The notes beneath the pieces are model-generated. The model was not told the DNA's origin and did no database searches. It saw only the letters and a list, made by a program, of their open reading frames with translations. Shown piece by piece: positions 45,222 through 58,209 of a stretch of DNA of 64,000 nucleotides (its first letter is position 1; each line of letters opens with the position of its first letter). The stretch covers positions 1 through 64,000 of the forward strand of contig DF237292.1 of NCBI GenBank assembly GCA_000708835.1, in the 5' to 3' direction. The stretch is from Klebsormidium nitens (lineage: Eukaryota; Streptophyta; Klebsormidiophyceae; Klebsormidiales; Klebsormidiaceae). The position numbers and the translations under genes are program-made.

Positions 45222-48200
45222 CGAGGACGGCAGCTTCAGCTATGGCTTTGCTTCTTTCCGGGGCAAGCGCGCGGCGATGGAGGACTTTCACCACGCATCA
45301 ACCACGCAGATAGGAGGAAAGCAGTGCGGATTCTTTGGGGTCTTTGATGGTAAGCCAGCAAGCTTAATATCCGATCAATTCTGGTCAAGGAGACTTGGTG
45401 GAGTATGTCTTTACTGTTGCTTATGGGCTGCCAGTGGGTCTATGCCAATTGAATAAGAGATGGTATACGAGTTGCGATCACCTCTGGATTGCCAGCAGTG
45501 AGAGCCGGATGCTTTTGTGCCTGCTTTCTTCCAGGCAGCATGTATAATGAGCTGAGTGCCTGTTTCAAGGCAGCATTTGCTCTTGAAACCTGACGCAAGT
45601 GGCTTCCATGTGAGTTAGTAATTTCATGCCAACTAATCTGCACACTGGCGTTCGAGTATTGAGACTTTTCCAGACCCATTCTGACGCTGTCATTCGGGAG
45701 CCACCAGCACAAAATTGGAGCTGCTAGTCCAATCTTTAATCAGGTCTAATGTGCATAATGGTGAATCTGGTTGAGGAAAGCTCTACGAAACTTGTTACAG
45801 ACGAACATCCTAAATGGTGGTAGGGGGTCTGTCGAATGGGCCGATGCCCTTGTTATGGGTCACCCCAGAATGCGGCCCAGCCTGAGGCTTTGTCTGGCTG
45901 CACTCCAGAAGCAATCAGGTGGCAGAAGTCGCTTTCCTCACCCGTTGCACTTGTGGCGCTTTCACATCGTATGCCTGACAATGTCAATGAACTTTGTCCT
46001 TGGACAGCGCTTGCACGCCACTTCATTGGAAAGTTTGAGTGCAAAGCAAAGGACACAAATGAAGCTCAGTGTTCCTAAGCTAGTTTTCCTGCCTCTTGCA
46101 ACGTGACTTTCCAGCAGTCAGCGGCAGTATGCTGAAAAACTGGTTCTGACAGCGGGCCCTATTTGAGAATGCGTCTGCAATGCCATCTGCTGTAGAAGCA
46201 GCATCTTACCGAGCAGGGAACCAGCAGACCTCCTTTCTTGCAGGGCACGGCGGCGCGCGCGCAGCAGAGTACGTCCAGAACAACATCTTCCAGAACCTGT
46301 CCGCTCACCCCAAGTTTGAGTCCGACACGGCAGTGGCCATCGCTGAGTCGTATAATCAGACGGACCAGGACTACCTCAAGTCCGAGAACGCGCAGAACAA
46401 GGACGCCGGGAGCACGGCGTCGACGGCCGTCATAGTGGGCAACAAGCTGCTGATTGCAAACGTGGGGGACTCGCGCGCCGTCATCAGCAGAGGAGGCCAA
46501 GGTGCGGGGGCCGGTGCAGGATGCATCGCGGGGCAGATTATGTGAATGCTAATGACTCCAAAGGGCCTCTAAAGTTCAAACAGATTCGTGAAGATTCCAT
46601 GGAAAACAGCGGTGCAGGGTCAAGGAGAAAGCCGGTGTTAACCTTCTTGGAAGCCCTGTCATCAACAGTCCCTGGTATGCTATCCAGCAGGGAGCAGCGT
46701 GTTTTGCGCAGCACTAATTTCAAAGATTGGGTCGGAAAATGATCATCTTAACCGGGAGCGAATTTGTAGGAGTCTGTAACGGCGAGGCCGCTGATTCTGA
46801 GAGTCTCTCCTTGGCAATCCTGATGCCACCATTAGGCCGGCAATATCATGCCCTTCAAGGGAGTCGCTTAGCTCTTACTTCCTAATTGCATCGTACGGCT
46901 TGCACTGAATGTTAAGTTGCGAGAAATCAGATAGGGACTGTTGTGCATTACTGGGTTCTCCTGATTCATGCTTATGTGCTTTTCGCTCATCTGCAGCTAT
47001 CGCCCTATCGGTTGATCATAAGCCGAACCGGTCAGATGAGAGACAGCGCATTGAGAATGCGGGAGGAGTCGTTATGTGGGCGGGTAAGTTCATGCGTCCT
47101 CTTTAAGAGAAGTTGTAAAAGCATGTCTTTTTGTTTAGGCTTTTCGTTTTCTCCTGCTGCCCTATCGTGGCACGACGCAAGCGCATCTTTGTCAGGATGG
47201 GAACATTGGGCAGCGTGCAGGGCTAATCCATTTTGCCTTCATTGCCTTGCAGGCACATGGAGAGTTGGTGGGGTTCTGGCAGTGTCACGAGCCTTTGGAG
47301 ACCGTCTTCTGAAGCGATACGTAATACCAGAACCCGAGATCCAGGTGGGAGGCTCACTCGCTTGCACCTCGTTCTGCCGTCCGAGCACCTAGTGGTCGAA
47401 GTCCGTTTTGGTGATGCGCTTTGGTATGGCGAGCAACGATCTTGACCTTGCTTCGCAGCTGTGCTCTGTCTTGCTTGGTAGGGCAAGTTGCATGGAACCC
47501 GGTTGAACAACGGGCTTGAGTATGAGCAGACTGAGCTCAGCGTCTTCTTCTTGTGGTCCGTCAGTCTGTTCGTCCTTGTGCGTGCATTGTTTGGCCATTG
47601 ATGTCCACTCGCTGAGGTTTGTGTGGCATCTCTTGCAGGAGGAAACGATCAAGACGGGCGACGACTTCCTGATCCTCGCTAGTGACGGCCTGTGGGACGT
47701 CATCAGCAATCAGGTAACGCTCCACTTTCATGGCATTTGAAAGGCATGTATGGCCATTTCGAGAAGTGGGACTGTCGTCATGGTCGTTTCTGCAAATTTC
47801 AGTCGACTGTCCAGGTAGTCCAGCAGAGCTAAGTTGCCGGGGTGCAAGATGTATTGCATTAGCCAGGCATATGGTCTGCAGCCCACCTAGACGCGGAGCG
47901 CTTCAAGCAAGGGTGTGTGAGTGAAAACGCTGGATATGCTCAAAAAGGCAATGCACTGTGGAAGAGGAACACTCTGATGCTCCTCTCATCCAAGGTCGCA
48001 CAGATTCCTATCTCTTAAGTCGTAATTGCGATAGACGTTCCTTGTTTGTCCGCAGCCGTTCACTTTGTGGTTGCTTTGTCGATTGACTGATTTCGGAACT
48101 TCCGGTTTGATGCAGGACGCGGTACAATTAGTGCAGAGTGTGACCGATGCTCAAGAGGCGGCGAAGAAATTGACGGATGAAGCATACAACCGTGGGAGTG

Positions 48201-48241
48201 CAGACAACATAACCTGTGTAGTAGTCCGGTTCTTGCACTAA
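45222..48241 (+). CDS. PP2C-type protein phosphatase (plant clade F-like), 5' exon not found
   Basis: This Mg2+/Mn2+-dependent Ser/Thr phosphatase has exons 45222-45349, 46244-46501, 46997-47083, 47253-47344, 47639-47713 and 48116-48241, all in matching phase, giving 255 codons including the stop. Motifs in order: [21 protein letters not shown] split over an intron and followed by [10 protein letters not shown] (metal-binding Asp and Gly), [61 protein letters not shown] (metal Asp) and the closing [13 protein letters not shown]. The order and wording follow the plant group that includes Arabidopsis PP2C59 and PP2C69. All metal-coordinating Asp residues seen in the family are present. The first visible exon starts in phase 2, so an upstream exon encoding the short N-terminus must exist. 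Relatives act in stress and defence signalling; the substrate here is unknown. Confidence 0.93.
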
Positions 48242-49173
48242 TTGCTTCTTGGATTTGTGAGCAGAGCAAGTCCTTTTGGTCCTGTGTACATGTAGATTGA
48301 ACAAACATATTACGATTCTACCTCAAGGACGGTTTCATGAAAGCAAAGGCAGCATTGCATACTTTAGGTTCTGGAGCCAGGCTTCTACATAGCAAGCTCG
48401 AGCTGGAATGATCTTTCACGTATATTGGGCGAGCCTTTGTGCACAGATTACCTCCAATTTACCGTATGCTTGTTTTCATGAAGTCATCTGTTGATCAACG
48501 ACGCAAAGATTGGCACGGTGAGAGACCTATTTAAAAGGATAATCATCATCTAGATGGTGTGGCGCGCGGCTTGCAACAGTTTACGCATGATCATGCTAAG
48601 CGTATAGCCTTGTAACCCTCCACGGCGCGGCTCGGACGGTCATAGACCGTCCGAATACAAGGGGGCCCGGAAGGACCGTCCAACTCGCTAAACGTCCGCT
48701 GAGTGCCGCAATGATAGCCGTCGATTTGTACTCCTGTGCTAAATCCTGGTCGGGGATAGCCACCTTATCCACTTTTTATATCGGCCATATTCACACTGAC
48801 GGCTTCTGGTTGACCTCATTGAAATTTTAACCCCTTGTAGATGGGTTTTGGGAGTTCCAAGAGGCAGTGTGAATGACTCTTAAAAAGGCATGCAACCGCA
48901 GCTAGCTTGAACTTCCTTTCATGGCAGTTTATGCAGCAGCAACAAGGTGGCAAGCAAGGCAGAAATTGGATTACGACGCAACTTTTGAGGAGAAAGGAAG
49001 GTGCAACTTGCATTGTTACAAGCAAGGAATAGGACCTAGGTAGGTATCATCATTTCAGGTTGGTGTACCGTAAGCTTCCAATCCAGAGAAGGAAGGCTTT
49101 GATCCAAGAGGCTAGGGTCCTTGGCGCTGCGCATTCGCCTCAGAAGCACATCCTTGAAGAAGAAACTTCCAGC
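48242..49173. other. Intergenic, with one perfect inverted repeat
   Basis: No gene is seen. At 48632-48654 a perfect 10-bp inverted repeat (TCGGACGGTC, ATA, GACCGTCCGA) occurs, and a half copy (GGACCGTCC) follows about 20 bp later. It may be a transcription factor site or a small foldback; nothing shows which. Confidence 0.5.
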
Positions 49174-49904
49174 ATGGCTTTAAGTGCAGCCTGCGCAACC
49201 CAGAGGTTGACTCTTTCATCTCCCTTTATGGGCCAGAGGGGATCTTTGAACAGTAGGAGAGAGGTAAGAGGGGCCAGGGTTGTTGCTATGGCCTCTCGGA
49301 ACGCTGCAGTAAAAGGGGCAGAAGAGAAAGGGTTTTTTGATTGGTTAGCAAACACGGCACTTACAAAGGGGGAGGCTCTCACTGAGAAGAACCCTTTGTT
49401 TAATAAGGTTGAAAACGGAGAGGCACCAAGGTCTCCGTTGCCGAGAGGTAAAGCACCTGCAAAGGTAAGGCTCCTGCTTTGGTTGACTACTTTGTGCTAA
49501 GCTTGGCCAGACTGCAATCGGAGTGCTCAAAATCAATCCTTGGTCTTGGAGAGTCTGTTGAAGCAGTCAGACATTCAAGGCCTCAGCTTTTAATTTGAGG
49601 CAACAATGCATGAGCCTCATCATGATGATTCATAGATGGATTGCAACCATGTTTTCTCTGACCTTCAGCACTAGACCATCTCTGCAGTGAAGCAGACCGC
49701 TTTGACTCAATAGCTGAATGAGTATTATTGAAAACAACCCCTTGCGTCCCAGGCAATGTGTTGTTCTGCTGATGACAGCTCCTTGGTTGTGAGTCCTGGT
49801 CAAATTTTCTTGGTTCATATGCAGTTGGTAATAGAATCTATTCATCTTGCCTGCAGAAAGCTGAAAGCACAGGCTTCAACTTTGGTGGTTTTGGCAAGAA
49901 GTAG
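49174..49904 (+). CDS. Small plastid-targeted protein, family not named
   Basis: Two exons, 49174-49464 and 49857-49904 in phase 0, encode 112 residues. The first 45 or so residues (MALSAACATQRLTLSSPF, then Arg/Ser-rich up to VVAMASRNAA) have the composition of a chloroplast transit peptide with a VVAMA cleavage-like site. The mature part reads KGFFDWLANTALTKGEALTE, then KNPLFNKVENG and a Gly/Phe-rich end (GFNFGGFGKK). I recall similar short proteins in plant plastids with an FDWL motif and a Gly-rich tail, but I cannot name the family. No membrane span is evident in the mature part. An earlier in-frame Met at 49060 exists, but the 49174 start gives a better transit peptide. Confidence 0.7.
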
Positions 49905-51567
49905 CTTCCAGCCTGGACCGTCTTTCTCAACTTGGTGGTTAGTCAACTTCGAAGTTTGTTAGAAAGGCCTTGGCTCACTGCGAAGCCAAGTTCGGATTCC
50001 AAGCATAGTACTGTTGTGGAGTTCTGCATGTCGTAAGGCCATCATTGGCTTTTGCCGAGCGGTATCCAGGGCCAGGAGTTTGGAGGTAATAGTGAAGCTC
50101 GGAAGGCAAGGATTCAATTGAGACGTGTTGCAAGGTGACGACCATTACCTGACTGATTGTACTGTGAAATGATATGAACTGCTGTCCGAGGTTACTGAAG
50201 GTTATTGAGTAGGTTCAGGTGCATGTTGGTGTCGTGCAACTGCTCTGCAGCATACTGTTGCTCACGGATCAGATTGTGCACCAGCATAGGGCGTCTTTAT
50301 CTTCATCATTCTCCAGTGATGGGCTTGAACAATGCCAGTTTCCAAGTGGGTTATTGCCAAATAGGGGCTCGTCGCCTTTTGAACATTGACACCTGACAGT
50401 GCACGTCTGATTACTTCATGCTTGCTCTGACTGTGATTCGGCAGAAAGCTTGAGTACATTATCTTTATGTGGTGCATGTTGACCCACGGGCCACAATAGC
50501 TAGTTCGACATAAAGTGTATGGTGACCCAAAATAACTAGGACGAGGACTGGTGCGTCTGCAGTGTTTTGAAGAATGAGCTGATTGGGACAATGTTAATAG
50601 GCGAAGGTTTTGGGCTTGAACATGCACCATGAGTTTAAGGACTTCGACATATTCGGATGATTGGATAGCTTCGACCATGGTCGACGGATGAGCGAACGTT
50701 GTATGTGGAGCTAGCTTTGGTACCTAGCTGTTACTATTAAGGTCGGATGGGAGTGGCAATGGGTAGTTCGTTGAACTGAAATTGAGACAAAAGTGATTCG
50801 AATCTTGAAGTCACTGTAAAGCTAGCATCTATTGCATTGCAATCTCAACTTGAGTCTTCAATCTTGACATGCTGGACCGGGGTTAGATAGTAGCTAGATG
50901 CATCTATCCAACTGTAAACATATTCTTGAATCTTAAGCATGGACGCGGAGGTACCGCGTATGTTGGGCAAAGTCCGCCATAATTGTTGTTCCTAGATATG
51001 CGCACTTTACAAGGAGAATTCTTTCTTGAGACTTTTATACATTCATCAATAAAACACGGTCATGAAATGTGGTTTCATTAATGCAGGACAGCGTGAATCA
51101 TCGCGATCTAGACATGGTATAGGCACCGACTCGTATATAAACTCACACATTCGGCTGAGTCACAGCTCTGAAGGCTCTGCATCAGGACATGCGGTGTATG
51201 ATCAGGCAATCACAGCTATGCATATACACTTTCAATGATTACAAATTGCATGCGTTGATGGACGGTCTCATTAAGTGTGCTCTGCAGGCCAGCAAGTTGG
51301 ACTCTGCTTAAGTTCACGCCTACGTGCTGAGTTCTCAGTCGCCCCTGATTAACGGCTGCTTTGCACTCTCACCTTCCCAACCGGCGCATTCATTTTTGTG
51401 TTCCCAATTGTGAATCCATGCCATCGGTTGGCTTGCGCGCTCGACAAGCTAACCATGTCTGTAGTTCCGAAGTTTCTTTGCTTATTATCGTGTTCGTTTT
51501 GACGGTCTCATTATGGCTTTCCGTGTATACCAAAACCAATCCCTTGAAGTACATGATCCGGTATGAG
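49905..51567. other. Intergenic, no gene seen
   Basis: About 1.6 kb lie between the plastid protein and the 3' end of AUG7. Open frames are under 140 codons and show no recognisable content or paired splice sites. Confidence 0.5.
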
Positions 51568-54349
51568 TTACTTTCCTGATGACCGGGCACTTTGTAAGAC
51601 ACGTAGTCCATCATCGATAGCCACAATGGCCTCCTCATACGTCTCAATGAACGGCTGCAACCCTGTCTGCAGCAGCGCTAGATTTCTGGATGTACCTCGT
51701 GTCTCATTGGAGGTCGTAGAGAGGTGCTCATCCGTCAGGACACGGGAAGCTGACCTGATCTTATGTAGTGCTGTGCATAACTGCAGAGAAGAGAGAAAGC
51801 AGGTTGTTGGAAGATACATTCGTGTCGCAAGCCGAATGACTATAGAACAACTGGACAGATCGAATCCACCACAACTCTGGTGGGCGGCAGTGGTCCATAG
51901 AAGCAAGTGTGGTTTAAGTAAATTACGAGAGAACCATGAGCAGACAACGTCAGACGACCTTGTCGAGAGGTGATGTGCTGCAATGCATGGATCACTGACC
52001 TGTTTGAATGTGGTGTACGCTCCCAGGATGTGGTGCGAGTCAGCCCCGAAGGTATATAGCTCCGGCTTCTTTACAGCTTTGGCCCAATGCTCGATTATCT
52101 GACGGCAAAAGAGGTCCAGTCAGCACGATGCCGTCACACGAATGCAGACAACAAGGACAAACCGCTGTGCTCGGTGAACTAACTGACCGGCTGTCTGCAA
52201 AGGCCTTGAGACGGCAGGATGTTTCCACTCAAACTGAGTCTGCTTGCATAGAATATTGAGTTTAGCACATCGAACAAGCGGCTCACTCTCTTGTAGATCG
52301 AGTCGAACGCCTCTGCAGATTCCAGGAACTTGTCTAACATCCCTTGAAGCTCTTTCGAGGCCTCCGCACGGTCTCCACCTGGTTCTTCAACGCTCTGCAG
52401 GCACAAGCCTTGGCACTAATCAAATCACGTACTTCAGTGAAGCAAATCTGGAGCACGCACAGTAAAACGGGCCAAAGGATGCCAGCTGTCAGTTCAACGG
52501 GGTACTTGCCAGCATAGAAACAGCTAAACTGACTGTGGCAAAGGGTGACACTTAAGATAGGACGTACCTCTTGTCTGACAAGCAGTTGCAACATCTCTTG
52601 CACCCTCGTCAGTTCTTCCTGATGCTCCCTGAGCTTCGACTCCAGAAGGGCTTCGTCAGGCCTACAAACCATACAAAAAGTGTGATCCTTCTCGTGCGGT
52701 TGAATGGCGGCAAAACTTTTGAAATTTCTTGTTTCGAGCCTAGACATGGCAGGGCGTCAATGCGAAATTGGAGCTACTTCTGGCTGGTTTCGAAGCACAA
52801 ACGAACGATGCGATTGGGCCCAAGACAGCTTTCGAAGATGGAAGGGGAAGTCGCGAAGACATCTTCAAGAATCCTTCAGGTGATTAGAATCCAAGCCGAC
52901 TGCTGAAAGTCACAAACGAGTAGAGGGGGCATACACTACCACTCACAATTGGGGGTCTGAGCAAGGCACATCTCGTGGAAACAACTGGCAATCTTCTGAG
53001 AACACCTGCTGCCTTTGCTCGCATATGCTCTCCAAGAGTTGCATATCTTGGTCGGTTTGCTCGTCCAGACTGCAAGTGGATCAAGTGGAGCAAGATGAGA
53101 AGGAGATCGAAAAACCGATCCCAAATACATTTCATAGAAGGAGCCATGAATTGGTGTACAGATCTAGAGCAAAAGTTGTCATGGCCTTTGTTGCAAAGGA
53201 TGTCCTGGCAGATTTCAACCTATGAAAGCACAGCATGCAAGGGTGCAATAATCTTCAGAATCTACTGATTCCACAAGGCCGCGAGACACTTACCTCCAAG
53301 TCTGCTTGACAGGATTGCGGACCGCATCGACACACTCAACAAGTTGCCGCAAAAACCCAACCCGATCAGAGATGGAGCCGGAGCCCTGCAGAATGAACCA
53401 TTGCCCTCAACGAAGCAGAAGACATGCTCTGATCAACCATAAGTTTGCAAGTCAATTGCAAACCGAATGAGCTCACGCAAGGAGGGCATTCATCAGCCCA
53501 ACGGCCCAGGGGCAGTGTAAGTATTTGGGCGCTCCATCTTAGGTGAGTTAGATCTCAGTGGATGGGGGGATCTAAGTAGAAGTGAGGCCCCGCAAACGAG
53601 CATGATTAGACCGTAGCAAACATCTTTAATTGACAGTGAACCCTCGGTAATTATATCTGAAAACTCACCTGCACGAGCTCCACATCTGCTGACTGACAAA
53701 ACTGTAGAAAGTGTGCAGCATCTGCAAGCCCTGCAGGAAGCATCAATGACAAGATGCACTTAATGATAGGACAATCTGGACAACCTTACACACCACACTC
53801 TCAGCAGCTGACCAATCACTCCAAACAGTTCAGACAGAGACAGAGGAGATAATTCTTCTGAAGTCCACCGATGATGCATTTCGATGCCAAGTACTTGCGA
53901 TGAGTGTTCTCTATGGGGGGGAATGCAATCTTGATGCTGACTCACGCTGAATTCGTGATTGCTCATCTTGGCTGTCCGCTTGACCAAAGGCAAACGGTGA
54001 CTTTTCCCCCAACAAACTGCATAGGAAGGATTATTCTTAGCCAGCACAGTCTGACCAGCAAAGCAAAGTGCATTTTGGTGGATCCAAGGGAAGCAAGAAC
54101 GGCAGAAAAGCCTTTTATCTTGTACCTCTGAGTCTAAGAGAATTCCCCATCAATCAACAACTTGAGAACATTTGTTTCAAAAAGGGCAAAGGTTAAGCAC
54201 CTTCCAAACAGCCACTCTAATGTGGCGTATCGAGTTTGCCCCGGATACAGAAGCATCTGTGGTGACACAATTGGCACCGGACACTGCAGCCTGCTCAATT
54301 CCGTAGCAAGCTGAGCCATGTTTGCTGACTGATCCCTTGCCGCTGGCAT
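51568..54349 (-). CDS. AUG7: Augmin complex subunit 7
   Basis: Augmin recruits gamma-tubulin to existing microtubules for branching nucleation in spindle and phragmoplast. Recognised exons, 5' to 3': 54349-54201 (TRYATLEWLFGR), one or two unresolved exons (candidate near 53872-53795), about 53746-53668 (LADAAHFLQFCQSADVELVQ), about 53387-53292 (DRVGFLRQLVECVD), about 53069-52949 (WSLDEQTDQDMQLLESI then QVFSEDCQLFPRDV), about 52659-52567 (a coiled coil), about 52405-52292 (LDKFLESAEAFDSIYKR), about 52106-52008 and about 51788-51568. Phases agree from the exon at 53746 onward. The block WSLDEQ..D.QL...I.EQRQ..FSE.C.LFP matches plant AUG7, which reads WSIDEQ..DIQL in the same place. The start at 54349 has an alternative Met at 54319. 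It is head-to-head with the aminoacylase gene about 600 bp away. Confidence 0.88.
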
Positions 54350-54951
54350 CCCCACTTTGATTGTGCGAATACTACTGGCGATGCCAAACAGTTCTTTTCT
54401 GCAAAGACGTCTGATGCAGAACCAGCTCGATTGTCCACTAGAGAAGGGCAACTATCGCCCAGCACATCTGCTTCTCTGGACAGTGGTGGACAATTACAAC
54501 GACCAAGCGCGACGAGGGTCCCTTTGCTGTCGATGAGCTCCAGTAGCCTGTCTGCTCGATATTGTAACCACCACCATCATCAGCTGCTTTCAAGGCATCA
54601 GCGGCAATTCGGCGCAACCAGTTGATTATTGTATGAGTGGCAGGGACCTGCTTCAAATCAGCCTTTTGTTGCAATGACATGCTCCATTGAAATCAAGCTG
54701 GACAAGACAAGTGACTGAGGTCCAGGACAGTGACGTGGAATTCCGAATTGGAGTCTTCAAAGTCCAGCCAAGTCCCCTAGCTCGAAGTCTTGATTCTTGC
54801 CATTGGAAGTTGAACTTGAACTCGAAGCAGAAGTTGAATTTGAAGACGAGTGCACTTTCCGGAAGTGGTGCCAGAAGAGCGAGTTTCAGGCCGCATTGGC
54901 GGCATTTTCTGCATTAGACAGGCTTCTGGTATTGATCCGAGCCCCTATCAG
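54350..54951. promoter_or_regulatory. Head-to-head region between AUG7 and the aminoacylase gene
   Basis: About 600 bp separate two divergent start codons, so both promoters must lie here. No TATA box or other named element stands out. The reading frame of the aminoacylase is open for about 100 bp upstream of its chosen Met. Confidence 0.45.
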
Positions 54952-57900
54952 ATGGCGGCACATGGTCTAGCATGGATTCCATATCAGCCGCTTCTCCTCG
55001 GCCTCCTCCTCATCCAGCAAACTGCTGCATCGTTGCCTGAGGATGCGGTCACTAACCTCCGTGAATATTTGCGTATCAAAACGGTGCACCCGCAGCCAGA
55101 TTACGAAGCCGCAAAAGAGTTCTTGGTTGCCTATGGGAAGAATCTCACCCTTGAAGTTGACGTTATGGAGTTTGTGAGTGGGGACCCTGTTATACTAATG
55201 ACGTGGAAGGGCAGCAATCCTGAAGCCAGCTCTATTCTGTTGAACTCTCACATGGACGTAGTTCCGGTTGAGCAAGTCAAGTGGCGCCATGATGCTTTCG
55301 AGGCAGTAAGGGAGCCATCCGGCGACATTGTAGGGCGGGGTTCGCAGGACATGAAGTGCGTTGGGATTCAGGTCAGCCATCCTGACGCTGCATGTTGAGC
55401 ACAGATAAGTGACTTTGAGTTGAAAGCATAGACCAGATTCGCAGGCAGATGCATCAGTGATCTATGACAGCTTTGAACGCTCAGAACACTTTCCTCCGGG
55501 CGATGAAGCGGTGGTGCGGCGTGTATTCCCCTTTTGGATGCATGCACAGCCTGGGGTTCTGCTGATCAGCATTTATTGATGCACGCAGGAATGCACGTGC
55601 ACCAATTGTGGGCTCTCTGATGCCACTTTTCCGCCTCTGGTTCTTGGTTTATCTTTGTCTAACAAAGCGTTGGAATCGGACTTTTTTGTACGCTCTTTTC
55701 TTGGTTCAGCAGGTGAACAGGGGTGGACTGGCCTGGTCCAGGGTTTGAAACTTTCAATTGATCATCTTTGCAGTACTTGGAGGCCATTCGGAAGCTGCAG
55801 GCTAAAGTGTTCAAGCCGGTCAGAAGCGTTCACGTACTGTTTGTTCCAGATGAGGAGATTGGCGGCCATGATGGGATGGAACGTTTCATTGCCTCTGAGA
55901 AGTGAGTGCTCATTCTAGTTCAGTTTCCTCGCTCAGATTGAACGGCAGGCAGTGCCGGCTTTTGGATATAAGAGAGTTCTTGTCTCACTGTTTTGGTTTC
56001 CCGCTGCCACACCATTGTGAAGTTGGGATATGAAATGAAGCTGATATGGTGATGTCTTTCAGCACTGCGTTCTCAGATCAATATGTTATGTGGCTGAATC
56101 GTTTGGTTATAAGGCACCCAGGCCTATGAGCTCTGTGTGGTCCTAAGCGCTCTGCCGAACGCTTTGTGCCTAAGCCATATTCCTACATCCTCAGGTTTTC
56201 AGACATCCAGGTGGGTGTGGCCCTGGACGAGGGGCTGGCGTCCCCCACCGCAGACTATCGAGTTTTTTATGGAGAAAGGACCCTCTGGTGGCTAAGCATC
56301 AAGGCTGTGGGTGCACCAGGTAAGGCAACACCGTTTCTTTGTACGCCGTCTCGTAAACAAGTTCTTCGCGAGGGAGCGGACAAGTTGAAGAGCCCTGAAG
56401 GGCGTCCCTTGCGTCTTGATTTGACTGTGGGCATATGCGGTTAGGAGACATCACCTTAATGATAGCGTCACTTGTTACAACAAAAAGGATGGTAGCTGGT
56501 AACATCTCATGTTTCCTGTTGATGGATACTTTCCTGCAACAAATTTTAAGTTCCTGCGGGTCCTGTGGGTATTCAAGGGTGTCGCTTTTACATTGGTTGT
56601 GACAATCTGGTCTGCCTGAATCAGGTAGTTTGAAACTCCTCTCTTCGTTCCTGGAGTTATTATGACTTACTCCGCTTACCTGCAGCAAGGAACATGTAGA
56701 ACCGTAGGCATCCAATCTCTGAAAACGCGACGGAGCGATTACACTTGATCTCTGGACTGATGTTCCCTTCGGTCTTCTTCTGCAGGCCATGGCTCGAAGT
56801 TGTTTGATGGCTCCGCGGCAGAGAACCTTCTGAAGAGCTTGGCGCTGATCAGCGCATACCGTGAAGAGGAGTTCAACGCTTACAAGAGCGGGGAGGCCGC
56901 AGAGGCTGAAGTGAGCTCCGCAAACACCCTTTGGCTGGTTTTGTTTGTCGGCCAGGCCATTGCTTCCAAGCCCGACGGATGTAACCCTGTTGGGAGTGTT
57001 TCCCCGAATTCACAGCTCTTTCGAAGTGGCGTCTCCAAGTCGCGTCCTCGTATTCAGACATTTCTTCTTGTTTCTTGCGATCTCGGTGTGTCGCTCTCGA
57101 TTTATCCTAAAAGCAAGCGTTCGGGACTCCTTTCTGCAAACCCATTTTGATCTCCGTTGCCCAACGTGCTAATCACAGGCCACTGTGAAGCTCCTCTCAA
57201 CGGCTTGGGTTCATCGTCCCTCCTGTTCGCGACTTCGTGCATCTCTGGGCCTTTGACGGTCTTTAGCGCCATTACTCATCTCCAGATCAACTCAAGCGAA
57301 CCGTTTTCCTGGTTGTCCCAGGTTACGTCCATCAACCTCTCCTTCCTGAAAGCCGGCACGCCCTCCCCTTCCGGGTTTGTCATGAACCTCCAGCCGTCTG
57401 AGGCGGAGGCCGGATTCGACATCCGGATACCCCCCAGCGCTGACGCCGAGGATCTCGAGCGGCGCATCCGGGAGGAGTGGGCGCCTGTGGAGAGGAATAT
57501 GACGTACGAGTTTCTGCAAAAGGTGGGTCCGTGGAGTCCTTGAGCATACGTATCTTTGCTTGAACAGGTAGAACGCTCCTGGGCGAGCGTGTTTGCTTCG
57601 CCTATTCGACCAGGGCTTCGGTCTGCCTCTTGAAAAGCTTCGTAGAGTTTGATACCTTTTGTCGAGTTGGTTCAGCTCCTGAAGTGCTTGATCGAGACGC
57701 TCAGGGGATTGCCCTGACTGTTTGGTTGTGAATGCCTCGGTTTTTCACGGTTCCGTGTCGAGGACGATTGGGGTGCACTCTGAAGTCGCTCGAACGAGGG
57801 CATTGCCAGCTCAATTTGTTTGCTTCAACCACATAAAGCTGACCAGTTGTGTTGTTCTGCACAGAATGTTTATCGGTCCGTGTCTGCGGAGCCGTTGGTC

Positions 57901-58209
57901 ACCCCCTTCGACGTTTCAAACCCATGGTGGGCTGTTTTCGCAACGGCTGTAGAGAAGACGGGTGTCAAGCTGAGCAAGCCAGAGATCTTTCCAGCGGCCA
58001 CCGATGGACGGTACCTCCGTTACAAGGACTTCCCCGTCATTGGATTTTCGCCAATGAGGGAAACCCCGGTCCTTCTGCACGACCATAACGAGTTTTTGAA
58101 TGAGGGCGTGTTCTTAGAAGGGGTTGATGCTTACGAGAGCATCATAGCTGCATTGTCAACGTTTGATGGGGCAGACGGACCTTCTTATGCCTTACGTGAA
58201 GAATTGTGA
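54952..58209 (+). CDS. ACY1: Aminoacylase-1-like M20 metallopeptidase with signal peptide
   Basis: Aminoacylase-1 hydrolyses N-acyl amino acids with a two-zinc centre. Six exons in exact phase (54952-55371, 55774-55901, 56195-56319, 56786-56910, 57322-57522, 57865-58209) give 447 residues, the family's usual size. An N-terminal hydrophobic stretch (LLLGLLLIQQTAAS) looks like a signal peptide, as in plant homologues, so the protein probably enters the secretory pathway. Family blocks: LREYLRIKTVHPQPDYEAA, NSHMDVVP (zinc His and Asp), GRGSQDMKCVGIQYLEAIRK (zinc Asp), FVPDEEIGGHDGM (catalytic and zinc Glu), VALDEGLASP, VGAPGHGSKLF (dimer-domain His) and LLHDHNEF (last zinc His). All look intact. 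A longer N-terminus from a Met at 54850 is in frame, but the signal peptide favours 54952. Plant relatives can act on N-acetylglutamate or acyl amino acids; the substrate is not shown here. Confidence 0.95.
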
